From: Ignavibacteriota bacterium
Lineage (GTDB): Bacteria > Bacteroidota > Ignavibacteria > UBA10030 > UBA6906
Direction: 5' to 3'
DNA: 64,000 nucleotides
Assembly (NCBI GenBank): GCA_016707525.1
Contig: JADJHP010000010.1
Span: 186,001 to 250,000 of the forward strand
Shown here piece by piece: positions 50,316 to 60,433 of this stretch. The notes beneath the pieces were generated by a model. It did not search any database and had not been told where the DNA came from. It saw only the letters and a program-made list of their open reading frames with translations. The translations under genes were made by a program, and so were the position numbers. Each line of letters starts with the position of its first letter. The first letter of the stretch is position 1.

Positions 50316-52547
50316 CTATTTCATGAGGATCATGGGCTGTACCAGAACCACCGATCCCGCGCGCATCCGGGTGAAGTACATGCCGCTGGGGAGGCCTGCG
50401 CCATCGAAGATGATCCGGTGCACACCCGGGGGATAGAGGGCGTCCGCCGTGACACGCACCAACTCACCGACCGCATTGTGAACATCGATGCGTACCTGTG
50501 TTGCTCCGGGAAGCGTGAACGAGATCGTGGTCGACGGGTTGAACGGGTTCGGATAGTTCGGGAGGAGGGCATATGCCGACGGGCTTCCGGCCTCCGGCAC
50601 AGACGTCATCGTTCTGAAGAAGGACCGCGTCAGGCTGTATACTCCCCAGCCAAGCTGATTCCCGGCACGTACTCTCCAGTAGATACTCAAGTTCCTGGGA
50701 AAACCTGATGCCACGATCAGCGTGTCCGTCAACGTCGAGTCCACGGTCCGTTCCGTGAACGAGTAGGATGTGGACCATTCGAACCAGTATTTCGTCGCGG
50801 CCGGGGTGGCCTTCCTCCACTTGAAGCTGACCGTGTCCCTGTTGTCGGTCGCGTAGTTCAGGGGACTGACCAGTGTCACCATGCCCACAGGCGTCCCGCG
50901 CCCGAGGAGGGGGATCATCACGGAAGGTGCCCCGGGATCGTTGGTCGCAAAGGTGATCGAACCCGAATCCTGCCCGACTGCTGTCGGCGCATAGCGGATC
51001 ACGATCGATGCCGTATCGCGCGGACCGATGGCAAGCTGCGATGGTTGCCAGGAGAAGACGGGAAGAGTCGTGCCAAGGGCACTCACGATGAGCGTGTCGC
51101 GGGTCCCGGCGTTGTACAGGGTCAGCCTGCGCTCCACCGTATCGCCGAGTACGACATATCCCCAGTTGATCGGTTCCGTGTTGACCAGAACGGCCGGGCC
51201 GGGGGAACCTGGGGGGTGGAGCGCTCCGCGGGTGATCGCCACGCGGTCGATCGATCCCTGGAAGTAATAGGGCAGTGAAGGGTACTCCCATCGGCCGATC
51301 GTCAGCGGCCGGTTGCTTGCGATGGGATACGGGAAGGGATCGTTCATCGGCGGTGTAACGAGCATGCCATCGACGTACAGGGAAACCGTGCGGGTGGCAC
51401 GATCCCGCACCAGCGTCACGCGGTGCCAGGCTCCGTCAATGTACTGGCCGGCACTTACGAGGATGAGCAGTGTGTCCGGCGTTGCGCCGTCTTCACGGTT
51501 GCCGATGACGGCGGCCACGTTGCCGCCGCTCACGAACAATGCGTATCCCGGATCAGGAGCAAGCCCCTTCCGCAGCAGCTGCATGGCAGCACTGGATGTG
51601 CTCTTGAACCAGGCTTCCACCGTGAAGCTCTGCGAGGAGTCGAAATCGAGCGATCCGTTCTCGGCATCGTTCACGAGGATGTAATCACCGGCCCCGTTGA
51701 ATGCCCGTGCCGAGCCCGATACCCCGGGAGTTATCGTCGTCCCGCTCAGGAGGCCATGGTTGTAATTCTGCGTAGAGTCAAGAAGAGTGTTGTCGGTCGG
51801 GTTGTCGAAGTTCCACAGTGCCATGAGGGGCGGGAACGCTTTCGGGTGGCGCGCATCGCGCGTGATGCGTACCTCATCCATGACGCCATCGAAGAAGTAC
51901 GGGAAATCGGCATTTTCCCAACGTCCGATGGTCAGAGGCCGGTTGCTTGCGATCGAATACGGAAAAGTATCTATGACCGGTGATGCCGCCGGTTCTCCGT
52001 CAACGTAGAGGAAGATCTTCTGGATCGGACGGTCGCGGATGAGCATAGCATGGTGCCACTGTCCATCGTTGAAGGTCGCCGTGCTCGTGATGCTCAGCAG
52101 GGCATCGGGCGGCGTCCCGTCTGCCCGGTTGCCGATCATCCCGACCACGTTCCCTCCGCTGACGATGAGGGTGTACCCCGGCTCCGGCGCAAGACCTTTG
52201 CGGATGAGCTGCATCGGGTTGGATGAAGTGGTCTTGAACCAGCACTCCACCGTGAAGCTTTCGGCGGAAGAGAAGTCCAGAGATCCATTCCCCGGGTCGC
52301 CGGCGGAGATGAAATCGGATGTTCCGTTGAAGAAGCGGCCATTGCCTGCCCGCCCGGGAACAACCATCGTCCCTAGGGTCAGACCATGATTGCCGTATCC
52401 ACTGACATCCTGAATGTCGCCCGGTGTCATCTCGTCAAGATGCCAGAGCGCCATCGTGTTCTGATCAGGAGTGCGCGGAATGGTGACCTGGGTGTAGGCT
52501 GAAAAGGAAAGGATCGTCATGAGACAAATGAGCGCGAGTCGTTTCAT
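50316..52547 (-). CDS. Secreted double-LamG protein with type IX sorting domain
   Basis: 743 residues. Signal peptide (LALICLMTILSFSAY). Two LamG (concanavalin-A-like) domains of about 210 residues each: MALWHLDEMTPGDIQDVSG / MALWNFDNPTDNTLLDSTQ, SFTVECWFKTTSSNPMQL / SFTVEAWFKSTSSAAMQL, ASNRPLTIGRWE in both. A choice-of-anchor/ASH-like domain (INWGYVVLGDTVERRLTLYN), an FN3-like unit and a type A sorting tail (NYPNPFNPSTTISF ... SGMYFTRMRAGSV) follow. It probably binds glycan or protein on the surface. It is monocistronic inside the glycan cluster, flanked by ~275-base gaps with a repeat array and a hairpin. Confidence 0.88.
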   Translation of the reverse strand: MKRLALICLMTILSFSAYTQVTIPRTPDQNTMALWHLDEMTPGDIQDVSGYGNHGLTLGTMVVPGRAGNGRFFNGTSDFISAGDPGNGSLDFSSAESFTVECWFKTTSSNPMQLIRKGLAPEPGYTLIVSGGNVVGMIGNRADGTPPDALLSITSTATFNDGQWHHAMLIRDRPIQKIFLYVDGEPAASPVIDTFPYSIASNRPLTIGRWENADFPYFFDGVMDEVRITRDARHPKAFPPLMALWNFDNPTDNTLLDSTQNYNHGLLSGTTITPGVSGSARAFNGAGDYILVNDAENGSLDFDSSQSFTVEAWFKSTSSAAMQLLRKGLAPDPGYALFVSGGNVAAVIGNREDGATPDTLLILVSAGQYIDGAWHRVTLVRDRATRTVSLYVDGMLVTPPMNDPFPYPIASNRPLTIGRWEYPSLPYYFQGSIDRVAITRGALHPPGSPGPAVLVNTEPINWGYVVLGDTVERRLTLYNAGTRDTLIVSALGTTLPVFSWQPSQLAIGPRDTASIVIRYAPTAVGQDSGSITFATNDPGAPSVMIPLLGRGTPVGMVTLVSPLNYATDNRDTVSFKWRKATPAATKYWFEWSTSYSFTERTVDSTLTDTLIVASGFPRNLSIYWRVRAGNQLGWGVYSLTRSFFRTMTSVPEAGSPSAYALLPNYPNPFNPSTTISFTLPGATQVRIDVHNAVGELVRVTADALYPPGVHRIIFDGAGLPSGMYFTRMRAGSVVLVQPMILMK

Positions 52548-52664
52548 TGGTATCCCCGCTTTGTGAACATCGGAAGGAAGCAAGAACGGTGGGTCATACT
52601 ATACCGGAGGGAGCATCCCCTCTTCAATGTACGGCGGGGTTCCGGGATAGTCAATCGGACGAAG

Positions 52665-52790
52665 CGGAACTCACGGGCTACTCCGTGGACCTCATGTGCA
52701 ACTTCACGGATCTCGCGTGCTACTCCGCGGAACTCATGTGCAACTTCACAGACTTCCCGTGCAATTACGCCGATTTTACGCCAAATGCAC
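52665..52790. repeat. Six 21-bp repeats with alternating subtypes
   Basis: Units of 21 bases at 52665, 52686, 52707, 52728, 52749 and 52770. Units 1 and 3 end GCTACTCC, units 2 and 4 end GCAACTTC, giving a 42-base higher-order period; units 5 and 6 are degenerate. Reading on either strand gives heptad-like peptides (EVAHEFR / GVAREIR; TSCATSR / ISRATPR), but no credible start or product. It lies between the LamG gene start and the next flippase. Confidence 0.85.
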
Positions 52791-52827
52791 CTGAGGCAAA
52801 GGTCGGAGTGGATACGGTGAGTGTTCG

Positions 52828-54147
52828 CTATCCCCGGATGCTCTGCAGGCGGCGGAGGATGAATGCCCGGATGTCGTGCCGGCGGGCCAGGACCTCGCGC
52901 ACGGTGAAGGGGATGTACATCCGGACCCGTGCAAGGGCGATCCATGCCATGATATACGATGCAACGACAACGGCGATGGCGGCCCCGATGGTGCCAAGCC
53001 ACGGGATGATGATGAAGTATGCGGCAAGCGAAACCGCCAGCATCTGGGCACCCAGGACGAAGCTCGCGCGCGCTTCACCGAGTCCCATGAGCACATTGGA
53101 CCCGATCGCGAACGCGGGCACGGCGATCGACATCAGGCCGAAGATCTGCAGGATCAGGACCGCCTCCGGATAGCGGCCACCGTAGATGAGTCCGATCATC
53201 GGCCCGGCAAACACGATCATGCCCACCATCACCGGCACCATGCCCACGGCGGAGAAGAGCGTGGATTTCTCCACGACGACCTTCAGGGTGGAGCGTTCAC
53301 CGCGCGAGGCCAGGAGCGAGACTCCGGGGAGGATGAACATCTGGATGATCTGCGTTGCCATGTCGAAGATGCGCGTGAAGATCTTCGCGGAGTTGTACAC
53401 CGCCACCTGCGCCGGGCCGGTGAAGGCGGAGAGGATGAAGGTGTCGGCGCGGGAATAGACGAGATAGCTTGCGTTCCCGCCGAGCGAGTATTTCCCGTAC
53501 TCCCACATGCGCAGCATCTCGTCCCGGGTGGGGCGGAGCCGCCACCGGAACAGCCGCCACGACAACGCCAGTCCGAGCAGCGATGACGCCGACAGGGAAA
53601 GGATGTTGATCATGATCAGATCTTCGGCGGTGTCGAAGAGATGCATCCGCGAATAGATCCACACCAGCAACGGTGCGCCGAGGAAATGCACGGCGTCCAC
53701 CCAGAAGATGCGGGCAATGCCGAAGCGCGTCTGCAACAGGATGAGCGCCACGTTCCGGATGAGCGATGCGACCATCATGGCCGGGATATACAACAGCAAT
53801 GGCGCGAGTGCGGGCGAACGCAGAACGGCGCTCATCGGTGTGCGGAAGAGAACGACCAGGAGCGAGGAGACGACGATGAATACGATGTTCAGGAGCATGC
53901 CGGCACCGATGATGCCCGCAGGATCGCCGGTATCCTCGGAAGCGAATTTCAGCATGGGCTGAAGGGCGACGGCGGTGGCGAGCCCCGAGAGTATCAGGAA
54001 GATCTCCTGGAGCAGGACGAAATTCCCGAACTCTTCTTCGGGGAGAACACGGATGACCAGCAATACGTACCCGAACCCGTAGACCACCGGCAGGGCCTTG
54101 TCCGCCATCCCCCAGAGACTCTTGCCGATATGTTTCCCGAATTCCAT
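52828..54147 (-). CDS. Polysaccharide flippase (Wzx-like), second copy
   Basis: 439 residues with about 12-14 hydrophobic segments. KSLWGMADKALPVVYGFGYVLLVIRVLPEEEFGNFVLLQEIF and YSRADTFILSAFTGPAQVAVYNSAKIFTRIFD match the oligosaccharide flippase family. It is clearly different in sequence from the copy at 48632. Two flippases imply either two separate glycans or a cluster assembled from two loci. Confidence 0.85.
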   Translation of the reverse strand: MEFGKHIGKSLWGMADKALPVVYGFGYVLLVIRVLPEEEFGNFVLLQEIFLILSGLATAVALQPMLKFASEDTGDPAGIIGAGMLLNIVFIVVSSLLVVLFRTPMSAVLRSPALAPLLLYIPAMMVASLIRNVALILLQTRFGIARIFWVDAVHFLGAPLLVWIYSRMHLFDTAEDLIMINILSLSASSLLGLALSWRLFRWRLRPTRDEMLRMWEYGKYSLGGNASYLVYSRADTFILSAFTGPAQVAVYNSAKIFTRIFDMATQIIQMFILPGVSLLASRGERSTLKVVVEKSTLFSAVGMVPVMVGMIVFAGPMIGLIYGGRYPEAVLILQIFGLMSIAVPAFAIGSNVLMGLGEARASFVLGAQMLAVSLAAYFIIIPWLGTIGAAIAVVVASYIMAWIALARVRMYIPFTVREVLARRHDIRAFILRRLQSIRG

Positions 54148-54159
54148 GGGCTGTGGTGT

Positions 54160-55026
54160 TTAGGAATGCGCGCGCTGATCCGTGGGACGTGCGGACCGCG
54201 TCGCGAGGATGTAGCGTGCTGCCGCGAACGCGTTCACGAGGATCGACATCCACGGGAAGGTGAACCAGTGGTACCATCGGGCATGATGCGCGAAGAAGCG
54301 GTACTGGCTGATCGCCTTGTTCCGGAGCTTGAACGACGACAGATGTCCGCCCGCGCTCACGGAAAGCTTGTGCCACACCTTCGACTTCGGTTCATACATC
54401 ACGCGGTAGCCCGCCCGTTGCACGCGGAGGGACCAGTCGGCATCCTCCCCGTACATGAAATACCGGTGATCCAGCATCCCCACGCGCCTGATCACGTCCG
54501 CCGGCACCAGGATGCAGCAGCCGGTCGCATAGCCTGTCTCGCCCGCCACGTCGTACTGTCCGCGGTCCACCTCCCGGATGCCGCGGTGACTCATCGTGCC
54601 GGTCCAGAACGACACATTCCCGCCGGCGAACCAGATCGTGTCGCCGGGAGTATAATAGTAGATCTTGGGGGCCACCATGCCGCAGCGTTCGGTGGCGTTG
54701 AAACGGTCGACCAGATGCGTAATGAAGTCGGGGGCAACGGTGGTGTCATTGTTCAAAAGGAGGACGAAGTCGGTGCCTTCATCGAGCGCCACCTTCATGC
54801 CGTGGTTGTTGCCGGCGGCGAAACGCTTGTTCTCGCCGAGGGCAAGGATGCTCACGTTGGGGTACGCCGCGCGGACGGCAGGAAGCGTATCATCGTGCGA
54901 GCCGTTGTCCACCAGCAGGATGCGCATGGCGGGATAGGTCACCTTCTGCAACGACGCGAGGCAGTCGAGCGTGACCTCCCTGCCGTTCCAGTTGACGATC
55001 AGGACCGTGACGACGGGGTCAGCCAT
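54160..55026 (-). CDS. Family-2 glycosyltransferase (rhamnosyltransferase-like)
   Basis: 288 residues from MADPVVTVLIVNWNGREVTL. GT-A landmarks: LLVDNGSHDDTL, NNHGMKVALDEGTDFVLLLNNDTTV (DxD-type region), GYATGCCILVPADVIRRVG, YFMYGEDADWSLRVQRAGYRV (catalytic acid region). A C-terminal hydrophobic helix (HWFTFPWMSILVNAFAAARYI) may anchor it. Start overlaps the methyltransferase stop by eight bases. Confidence 0.9.
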   Translation of the reverse strand: MADPVVTVLIVNWNGREVTLDCLASLQKVTYPAMRILLVDNGSHDDTLPAVRAAYPNVSILALGENKRFAAGNNHGMKVALDEGTDFVLLLNNDTTVAPDFITHLVDRFNATERCGMVAPKIYYYTPGDTIWFAGGNVSFWTGTMSHRGIREVDRGQYDVAGETGYATGCCILVPADVIRRVGMLDHRYFMYGEDADWSLRVQRAGYRVMYEPKSKVWHKLSVSAGGHLSSFKLRNKAISQYRFFAHHARWYHWFTFPWMSILVNAFAAARYILATRSARPTDQRAHS

Positions 55027-55909
55027 TCTTGCGCGCGAACACGTTGAGACGGTCGCCCCATTTTCCGGTGAGGCGTGTGAGGAGAGCATTCGGATACTGC
55101 ATCAGTTTCTTGCCTGCCTTCTGTGCGAACGACCCCCGCATGGCGATCTCCCCGGGCGGTATCGCGCCGGCATCCAGCTGTACGATGCTGAATCCGGTCC
55201 GCTCCATGAGCGCGCGCATGCTCCCGGGCCTGTATTCGAAGAGATGATAGGGCGGCATGTGCACCGTGACGCTCTTGCCGAGGAGCGAGTACGCCGAGAA
55301 CCCCAGCCGCGAGAACAGCGTGTTGGTCTGCGTGGGACAGGCGATGACGAGCAGCGCACCGGGCTTCATGATGCGGTTGATCTCGGTGAACGTGCGGCGC
55401 GGGTCGGGGAGGTGTTCGATGACATCGCCCAGGTAGACCACATCGAATGTGCTATCCGCGAACTTCCCGGCGAACACATCGCCGGTGATCACATCGAGTC
55501 CGAACCGTGTCCGTGCGAGCTGTGCGGCATCGGGCGACATTTCCACGCTCGTCACCGTGAAGCCGGCGGCCCGTGCGGAGTTCAGGAACGCGCCACCGGC
55601 GCATCCGATATCCAGCATCGATCCGCCCTGCTGGAACTCCTTGATGCGCCGGACGAGAGGCAGGTCCGTGATGTCGGCGAGCGTGGCATCATCGAACAGG
55701 CTGCCGGTGTGCCCGCAGCGGAAGTCGCCTTCGAAGTATTCTTTGGAGTAGAGCGCCGTGATCTGCTCGTCCGACAGCTGCGGGTTGAGGAAGATGATCC
55801 CGCACGTACGGCATACTGTGCCCTGCAGGCGCTGGCCTTCGTGGTCATAGCCGAACGGGAGCGCCGTGAACCGGCTGTTGCCGCAGATGAGACATGCCGT
55901 TACCTTCAT
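55019..55909 (-). CDS. Zinc-ribbon SAM methyltransferase of the glycan cluster
   Basis: 296 residues. N-terminal CLICG ... CRTCG zinc-ribbon (residues about 6-37), then GSMLDIGCAGGAFLNSARAAG, VEMSPDAAQLA, DVVYLGDVIEHLPDPRRTF and PGALLVIACPTQTN. This architecture is common among sugar C- or O-methyltransferases in capsule and O-antigen loci. One base separates its start from the stop of the GT4 gene upstream in transcription. Confidence 0.88.
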   Translation of the reverse strand: MKVTACLICGNSRFTALPFGYDHEGQRLQGTVCRTCGIIFLNPQLSDEQITALYSKEYFEGDFRCGHTGSLFDDATLADITDLPLVRRIKEFQQGGSMLDIGCAGGAFLNSARAAGFTVTSVEMSPDAAQLARTRFGLDVITGDVFAGKFADSTFDVVYLGDVIEHLPDPRRTFTEINRIMKPGALLVIACPTQTNTLFSRLGFSAYSLLGKSVTVHMPPYHLFEYRPGSMRALMERTGFSIVQLDAGAIPPGEIAMRGSFAQKAGKKLMQYPNALLTRLTGKWGDRLNVFARKNG

Positions 55910-55910
55910 G

Positions 55911-57037
55911 TTACCGCCCCTCCATCAGGTCACCGATCCCATCGACCAGTGCTTCCCACGTGAACCGGTGCTTGTCCCGTTTCATGTTCGCGGCGAACGC
56001 CGGACCCAGCCCTTTACTGTAGAATTCGTTGAGCGTGGCGGTGAGAGCCGGGGGGTCGTTCGGGGCAACGAGCACCCCGTGCACGCCGTCCTCCACCGCC
56101 TCCGAGAGTCCGCCCACGTCGGTGATCACGAGCGGCGTCTCGAAATGGAACGCGATCTGGGAAATGCCGCTCTGTGTCGCCGAGAGATACGGCAGCACGA
56201 CCGCGTCGGCCGCGGAGAAGAAGACCGGGATCTCTTCGTTCGGGACGTACCGGCCCACCAGCGTGATGCGGTCCTGCAGTCCGAGCTGATCGATCTTCGC
56301 GCGGTACTCTTCCTCGCCGCCGTAGAACTCGCCGACCACGAGCAAACGTGTCGGCACATCCTGCGGCATCGCTGCGAACGCTTCGAGAAGGATGTGCAGC
56401 CCCTTGTAGCGACGGATGTAGCCGAAGAACAGCAGGACGCGGCTCTCCGTGATGCCGAGCTGCTTCCGCGCGGCATCCTTGCCCATCGCGTCACCGAACC
56501 CGCTGTAGATCGGATGCGGCACGAGCTTGTACACCGCCTGCGGCTTGAGCGAGAGGAGGTCTTTGAGCACGATCTTCGACTGCACGATGAAGCGGTCCGA
56601 GAACCGGAGCAGGTACCGTGTGAACAGGATGTCGCCCGGCCGGCGCTCGTGCGGGATCACGTTGTCGCATACGATCAGCACACGCGTATGGCCGTTGGAA
56701 CGGGCGAGTGCGGCGATGGTGCCGAAGCACGGCCCGAAGAACGGCAACCAGTACTTGAAGATGATCAGGTCCGGACGTTCGCGGCGGATCCGCAACCCGA
56801 CGCTGATCCAGTTGAACGGATTGATCGAATCCATGACCTGCGGTGCCGGCGTGTCGTGTCCCTCGCCGCCGGTCTCTTCCTGCGTTTTGCCGGGGAAGAG
56901 GAACGCCGGATACTGGCGTTTGAACGTCAGCACCGACACGTCGTGCTTTGCGCGGAGAGCGGCTACGAGCAGCGAGAGACGTAGTGCGCGATGCCGCCGC
57001 GGAGGGGGAACGCCGTGCTCAGGACGGTGATGGTCAT
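55911..57037 (-). CDS. Glycosyltransferase family 4, one frameshift near the 5' end
   Basis: From ATG 57035-57037 the text reads MTITVLSTAFPLRGGIAHYVS, a classic GT4 opening. It hits a stop after 24 residues; an indel near 56968 continues with LLVAALRAKHDVSVLTFKRQYP and then runs unbroken for 340 residues. C-terminal donor domain: VLLFFGYIRRYKGLHILLEAFA, LLVVGEFYGGEEEY, YVPNEEIPVFFSAADAVVLPYLSATQSGISQIAF and GVLVAPNDPPALTATL. Probably one gene with a consensus error. Confidence 0.85.
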
Positions 57038-57038
57038 A

Positions 57039-59348
57039 TCATGCACCTGCCGTTTCGGTCTGCTGCCGGCTGCGGCGCTCGTTCCAGAGGCTGGCGGCGA
57101 TGCCGCCGCAGCACACCAGGAGGGTGAGTACACTGATGAGCGCTCCGCGGTTGAACGACGGGGGATCGAAGACCAGGTCCACCGTGTGCGTTCCGGCGGG
57201 AACAGGGATCCCCCGGGAAACGAAGTTCGTCCGGTACACCGGTGCCTCTGCACCGTCGATCGATGCCCGCCAGCCGGGGAAATACGCTTCACTCAGCACG
57301 AGGAGTCCGGCCTGCGGCGTTTCCACGGTGAGGCCGATCCTGTTGATGCGGTGGTCGGTGATGCGCACCTGCCAGCCCGATGCCGGTGCACTGACCGAGA
57401 TCGGTGTGTAGGTGCTGTCCTCCACGACGGCTTCCTTGCGGGGATCGAAGGACGGCGCCGTCATGCGGGCGCGGACCTCTTCTTCGTTCCGTGCAACGGA
57501 GGTGGTGAACACGAGATACGCGCGCTGCAGATATCCCGGACGTTCTTTCAGTCCGATGGTCCCGCGGACAGAATCCGTCTGGAGATAATACTTGATGTTC
57601 AGCAGGTCATAGAAATTATCGGCGGTCGCCGTCAGCCGGGAGCTACGCGCTTAAGCATGAGCGGCGTAGCCTTCCATGGTGAACACGCGGTCCATGAGCC
57701 CCTGGTTCCGGTCCATGATCATCCCCTGGGTGTTGCGGGTGTTCACACGGAAGAGTTCGTTCTGCGACTTGAGGAAGCCAACCAGCGGCGTGGCCTGCGC
57801 GAAATGTTCCTCGGGGTTCTGCGGCGCGGTGTTCTGTTCTGCGCCTATGTAGTACAGATCGAAGAACGTGATCGCCACGAGGAGGATGCCGAGGATCCCG
57901 GCGGGCATGCTGCGCCGGATGAGCGCGTAAAAGACAAAGAAGGACGGGATGATGGTCACCAGCGCGATCGCGGAGTTCTCTCCGGACGAACGTGTGCTGC
58001 TGTTGCGCAAGGAACGGGAAGAGCCCGTCGAAGAGTCCGAGCAGCGCGGCGATGACGATGGCAACGCACACACCACTGATCCACACCATCGTGGTGACCC
58101 AGCGCTTGCCTTCCTTCTCCGTGAACTGTCCCTTCAGGACCGCATCAAACCCGAATCCGGCGAGCATCGACCCGGCGAACGCGACGAAGACGCCCATGCG
58201 TCCGGGATTACGGAACGATGCAAAGCCCGGGATGAGATCGAAGAAGAGTCCATGGAGGAAGAAGTTCTTGCCCAGCGAGAAGAGGAGGGCAAAGAGCGCG
58301 AAGGATGCGAAGAACGCGACGTGGCGGTTCGTCCGGAAGAACCGGAGGCTGAACAGCGCGAACAGTAGCGGTGCGACGCCGAAAGAGATGCTGGTCTCCC
58401 AGTACTGCCAGTACGCTCCCGGACCCCACCAGTTGTAGCCGTGCGCATCCGAGGCGCCGAAGAACTTCGGCACGAGGAGCGTGAGGAGCTGTCCCCACCC
58501 GAGCGAACCTTCGGACCCCTTTTCATACGTGATGGTGGCACGCTGGGAGAGTGCGGAGAGGTCCTGCGTCGGCAGCAACTGCACCATGATGAACGCGAAC
58601 GACAGGCCGACGAGCGTCGCCGCGCGGCCCATGAGTACCAGGCCGGGACGCGTGGTGAGTCCGCGCACGCCCACGGTGGCGATGATCTCTACGGCGACGT
58701 AGATGCCGAGGAAGAAGTAGAAGAGGGACATCTGCGGCGAAGAAGCGGAGAAACTGTGGCCGAGCGTGAGCGGGCCGACGAAGACCCAGGTCCAGCGTTT
58801 CTCCTGGAGTGCCTTGCGCATCATGAAGAGCAGGAGGGGATACCATGCGGCGACGCCGATGATCACCTGATGGATCGCGTGGGTCACCATGAACCCGGAG
58901 AAGGCAAAGGCCGTACCGGCGATGAGCGCCGACATCCGGCGGAGCGCGAAGGAGCGTGCGAGGAGGTACATCCCGCATGCGGCCAGGAAGTAATGCAGCA
59001 CGTTCACCAGCTCGAGCCAGTAGACGTTCAGATGTCCGTTCTTCACGAACAGCGTGAGCGCCAGCATCGGCAGGTAAAGCACTTCGGTCTGGATCTCCGC
59101 GAAGAACGGCATACCGCCTACGGTGTACGGGTTCCAGAGCGGGAATTCACCCGCAGCGAGTGCGGTGGCGGCGTACTGCCTGAAGGGTACCACTGATACA
59201 CGAAGTCCTCCCACAGGTAGGCGTTCCCGATGAGGATCTTCAGAAGAACAGGGCGGTCATGACGCTAAGCCGACGGCCTGAAGGTCCGACGGCTCCACGG
59301 GGTGCCGGACGGTGGCCGCTGCCGTGTCTTCGATCTTTGTTGTGCCAT
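57039..59348 (-). CDS. YfhO-family membrane protein (second copy), multiple frameshifts
   Basis: The pieces in order are an N terminus (MAQ ... KIEDTAAATVRHPVEPSDLQ) near 59348, AYLWEDFVYQWYPFRQY around 59200, a 430-residue uninterrupted membrane part (GEFPLWNPYTVGGMPFFAEI ... GVFVAFAGSMLAGFGFDAV), TPLVGFLKSQNELFRVNTRN after a shift near 57970, NFYDLLNIKYYL near 57600, and a final soluble part (LVLSEAYFPGWRASIDG, GTHTVDLVFDPP). Together they match the first YfhO copy in order and motifs. At least five shifts are needed, near 59340, 59240, 59190, 57970 and 57650. Probably one ~760-residue gene damaged by poor consensus. Confidence 0.8.
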
Positions 59349-59425
59349 GCGAGGTGGACGGCTAAGTGGGGAGGATCCTTCGACAGCTTTCGAAGACGGT
59401 GTCGACACGCAGGTACTGCATGCAA

Positions 59426-60433
59426 TTAGTCGAAGTCCGGTTCGAGGATCTCGCCCCTGCCGTACAGCTCGAACTCGTTCTTGTTGAACGTGCTGTTGAA
59501 CAGCACGAGCGGCTTGCGGAGGCCGACAGCGATGTGCATGGCCATCGTGACCGCCGAGACCACGAGGTTGCACTGGTCCATCAGGTTGATGAACTGGTTG
59601 AGCGGGAAGTAGCCGGGGTAGCGCGCGCCGCTCTTCGCGGCGATACGTGTGTTGCGGGCGTGTTCCTGTTCACCGCCGAGGAGCAGCGGTTCGTAGCCCG
59701 CTTTCTTGAGCTTCTTCGCGAGCGCGACCCAGTTCTTCTCGTCCCACAGCCGCGACACCCAGCGCCCGCCGCAGCCGGTGTTGAGGCCGATGATCGGTTT
59801 CTTCTTCGGCAGCTTCCACACGAACCCCTTGTCCGCATGGTTGTCCATGATGTACTCTTCGTGCCCGAAGGTGAACCCCGCGATCGCGAAGATCTCCTGG
59901 AGATAGCTCAGCGTGTTGTGCTTGCTCAGGTCATCGAACACGCCGGTCAGGAATTTCTGTTCTGCATCGGCATCGATCGGTGCCGGCTTGCCGTTCACCA
60001 GCGTGAAGCCCTTCTTCACGTCCGCGCTGATCGTGGCGGTGAGCGCGCACGCCTCGCGGTCCTTGTCCAGGTTCACCAGGAAATCGAAATGCATCGCGTT
60101 GAGCGTTGCGATGGTTTGCGGGGTGAACGGAAGGATCACATCGACCGCCGACGACGGCACGACCTGCGGTGTGAGGGTGAGCCACCAGATGCGGTGTGCG
60201 GGATGGACGGACTCGAATTTCCGGAGGAGCGGCGTGGTACGGATGACGTCGCCGATGATGCCGAGCTTGATGATAAGGATATTGCCCGACTGGGGGACGT
60301 ACTGCGCACAGACGCTGCCGTCGGCCTCCTGGCAGTGACACCCGGTCTTCTTGTGCGGTTTGCAGGGGAGATCGCCGCGCAACCAGCGGCAGTCGCGTCG
60401 CAATGCGTCGATGGAGGCCCAGGGTTGTGTCAT
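59426..60433 (-). CDS. Glycosyltransferase family 9 (heptosyltransferase-like)
   Basis: 335 residues from the ATG overlapping the preceding stop. A Cys-rich start (LPCKPHKKTGCHCQEADGSVCAQY) is unusual. NILIIKLGIIGDVIRTTPLLRKF is the GT9 hallmark. HRIWWLTLTPQVVPSSAVDV, IIGLNTGCGGRWVSRLW, PLLLGGEQEHARN and QCNLVVSAVTMAMHIAVGLRKPLVLFNSTFNKNEFELYG complete the two-domain fold. It probably transfers a heptose or similar sugar to a lipid-linked core. Confidence 0.9.
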   Translation of the reverse strand: MTQPWASIDALRRDCRWLRGDLPCKPHKKTGCHCQEADGSVCAQYVPQSGNILIIKLGIIGDVIRTTPLLRKFESVHPAHRIWWLTLTPQVVPSSAVDVILPFTPQTIATLNAMHFDFLVNLDKDREACALTATISADVKKGFTLVNGKPAPIDADAEQKFLTGVFDDLSKHNTLSYLQEIFAIAGFTFGHEEYIMDNHADKGFVWKLPKKKPIIGLNTGCGGRWVSRLWDEKNWVALAKKLKKAGYEPLLLGGEQEHARNTRIAAKSGARYPGYFPLNQFINLMDQCNLVVSAVTMAMHIAVGLRKPLVLFNSTFNKNEFELYGRGEILEPDFD

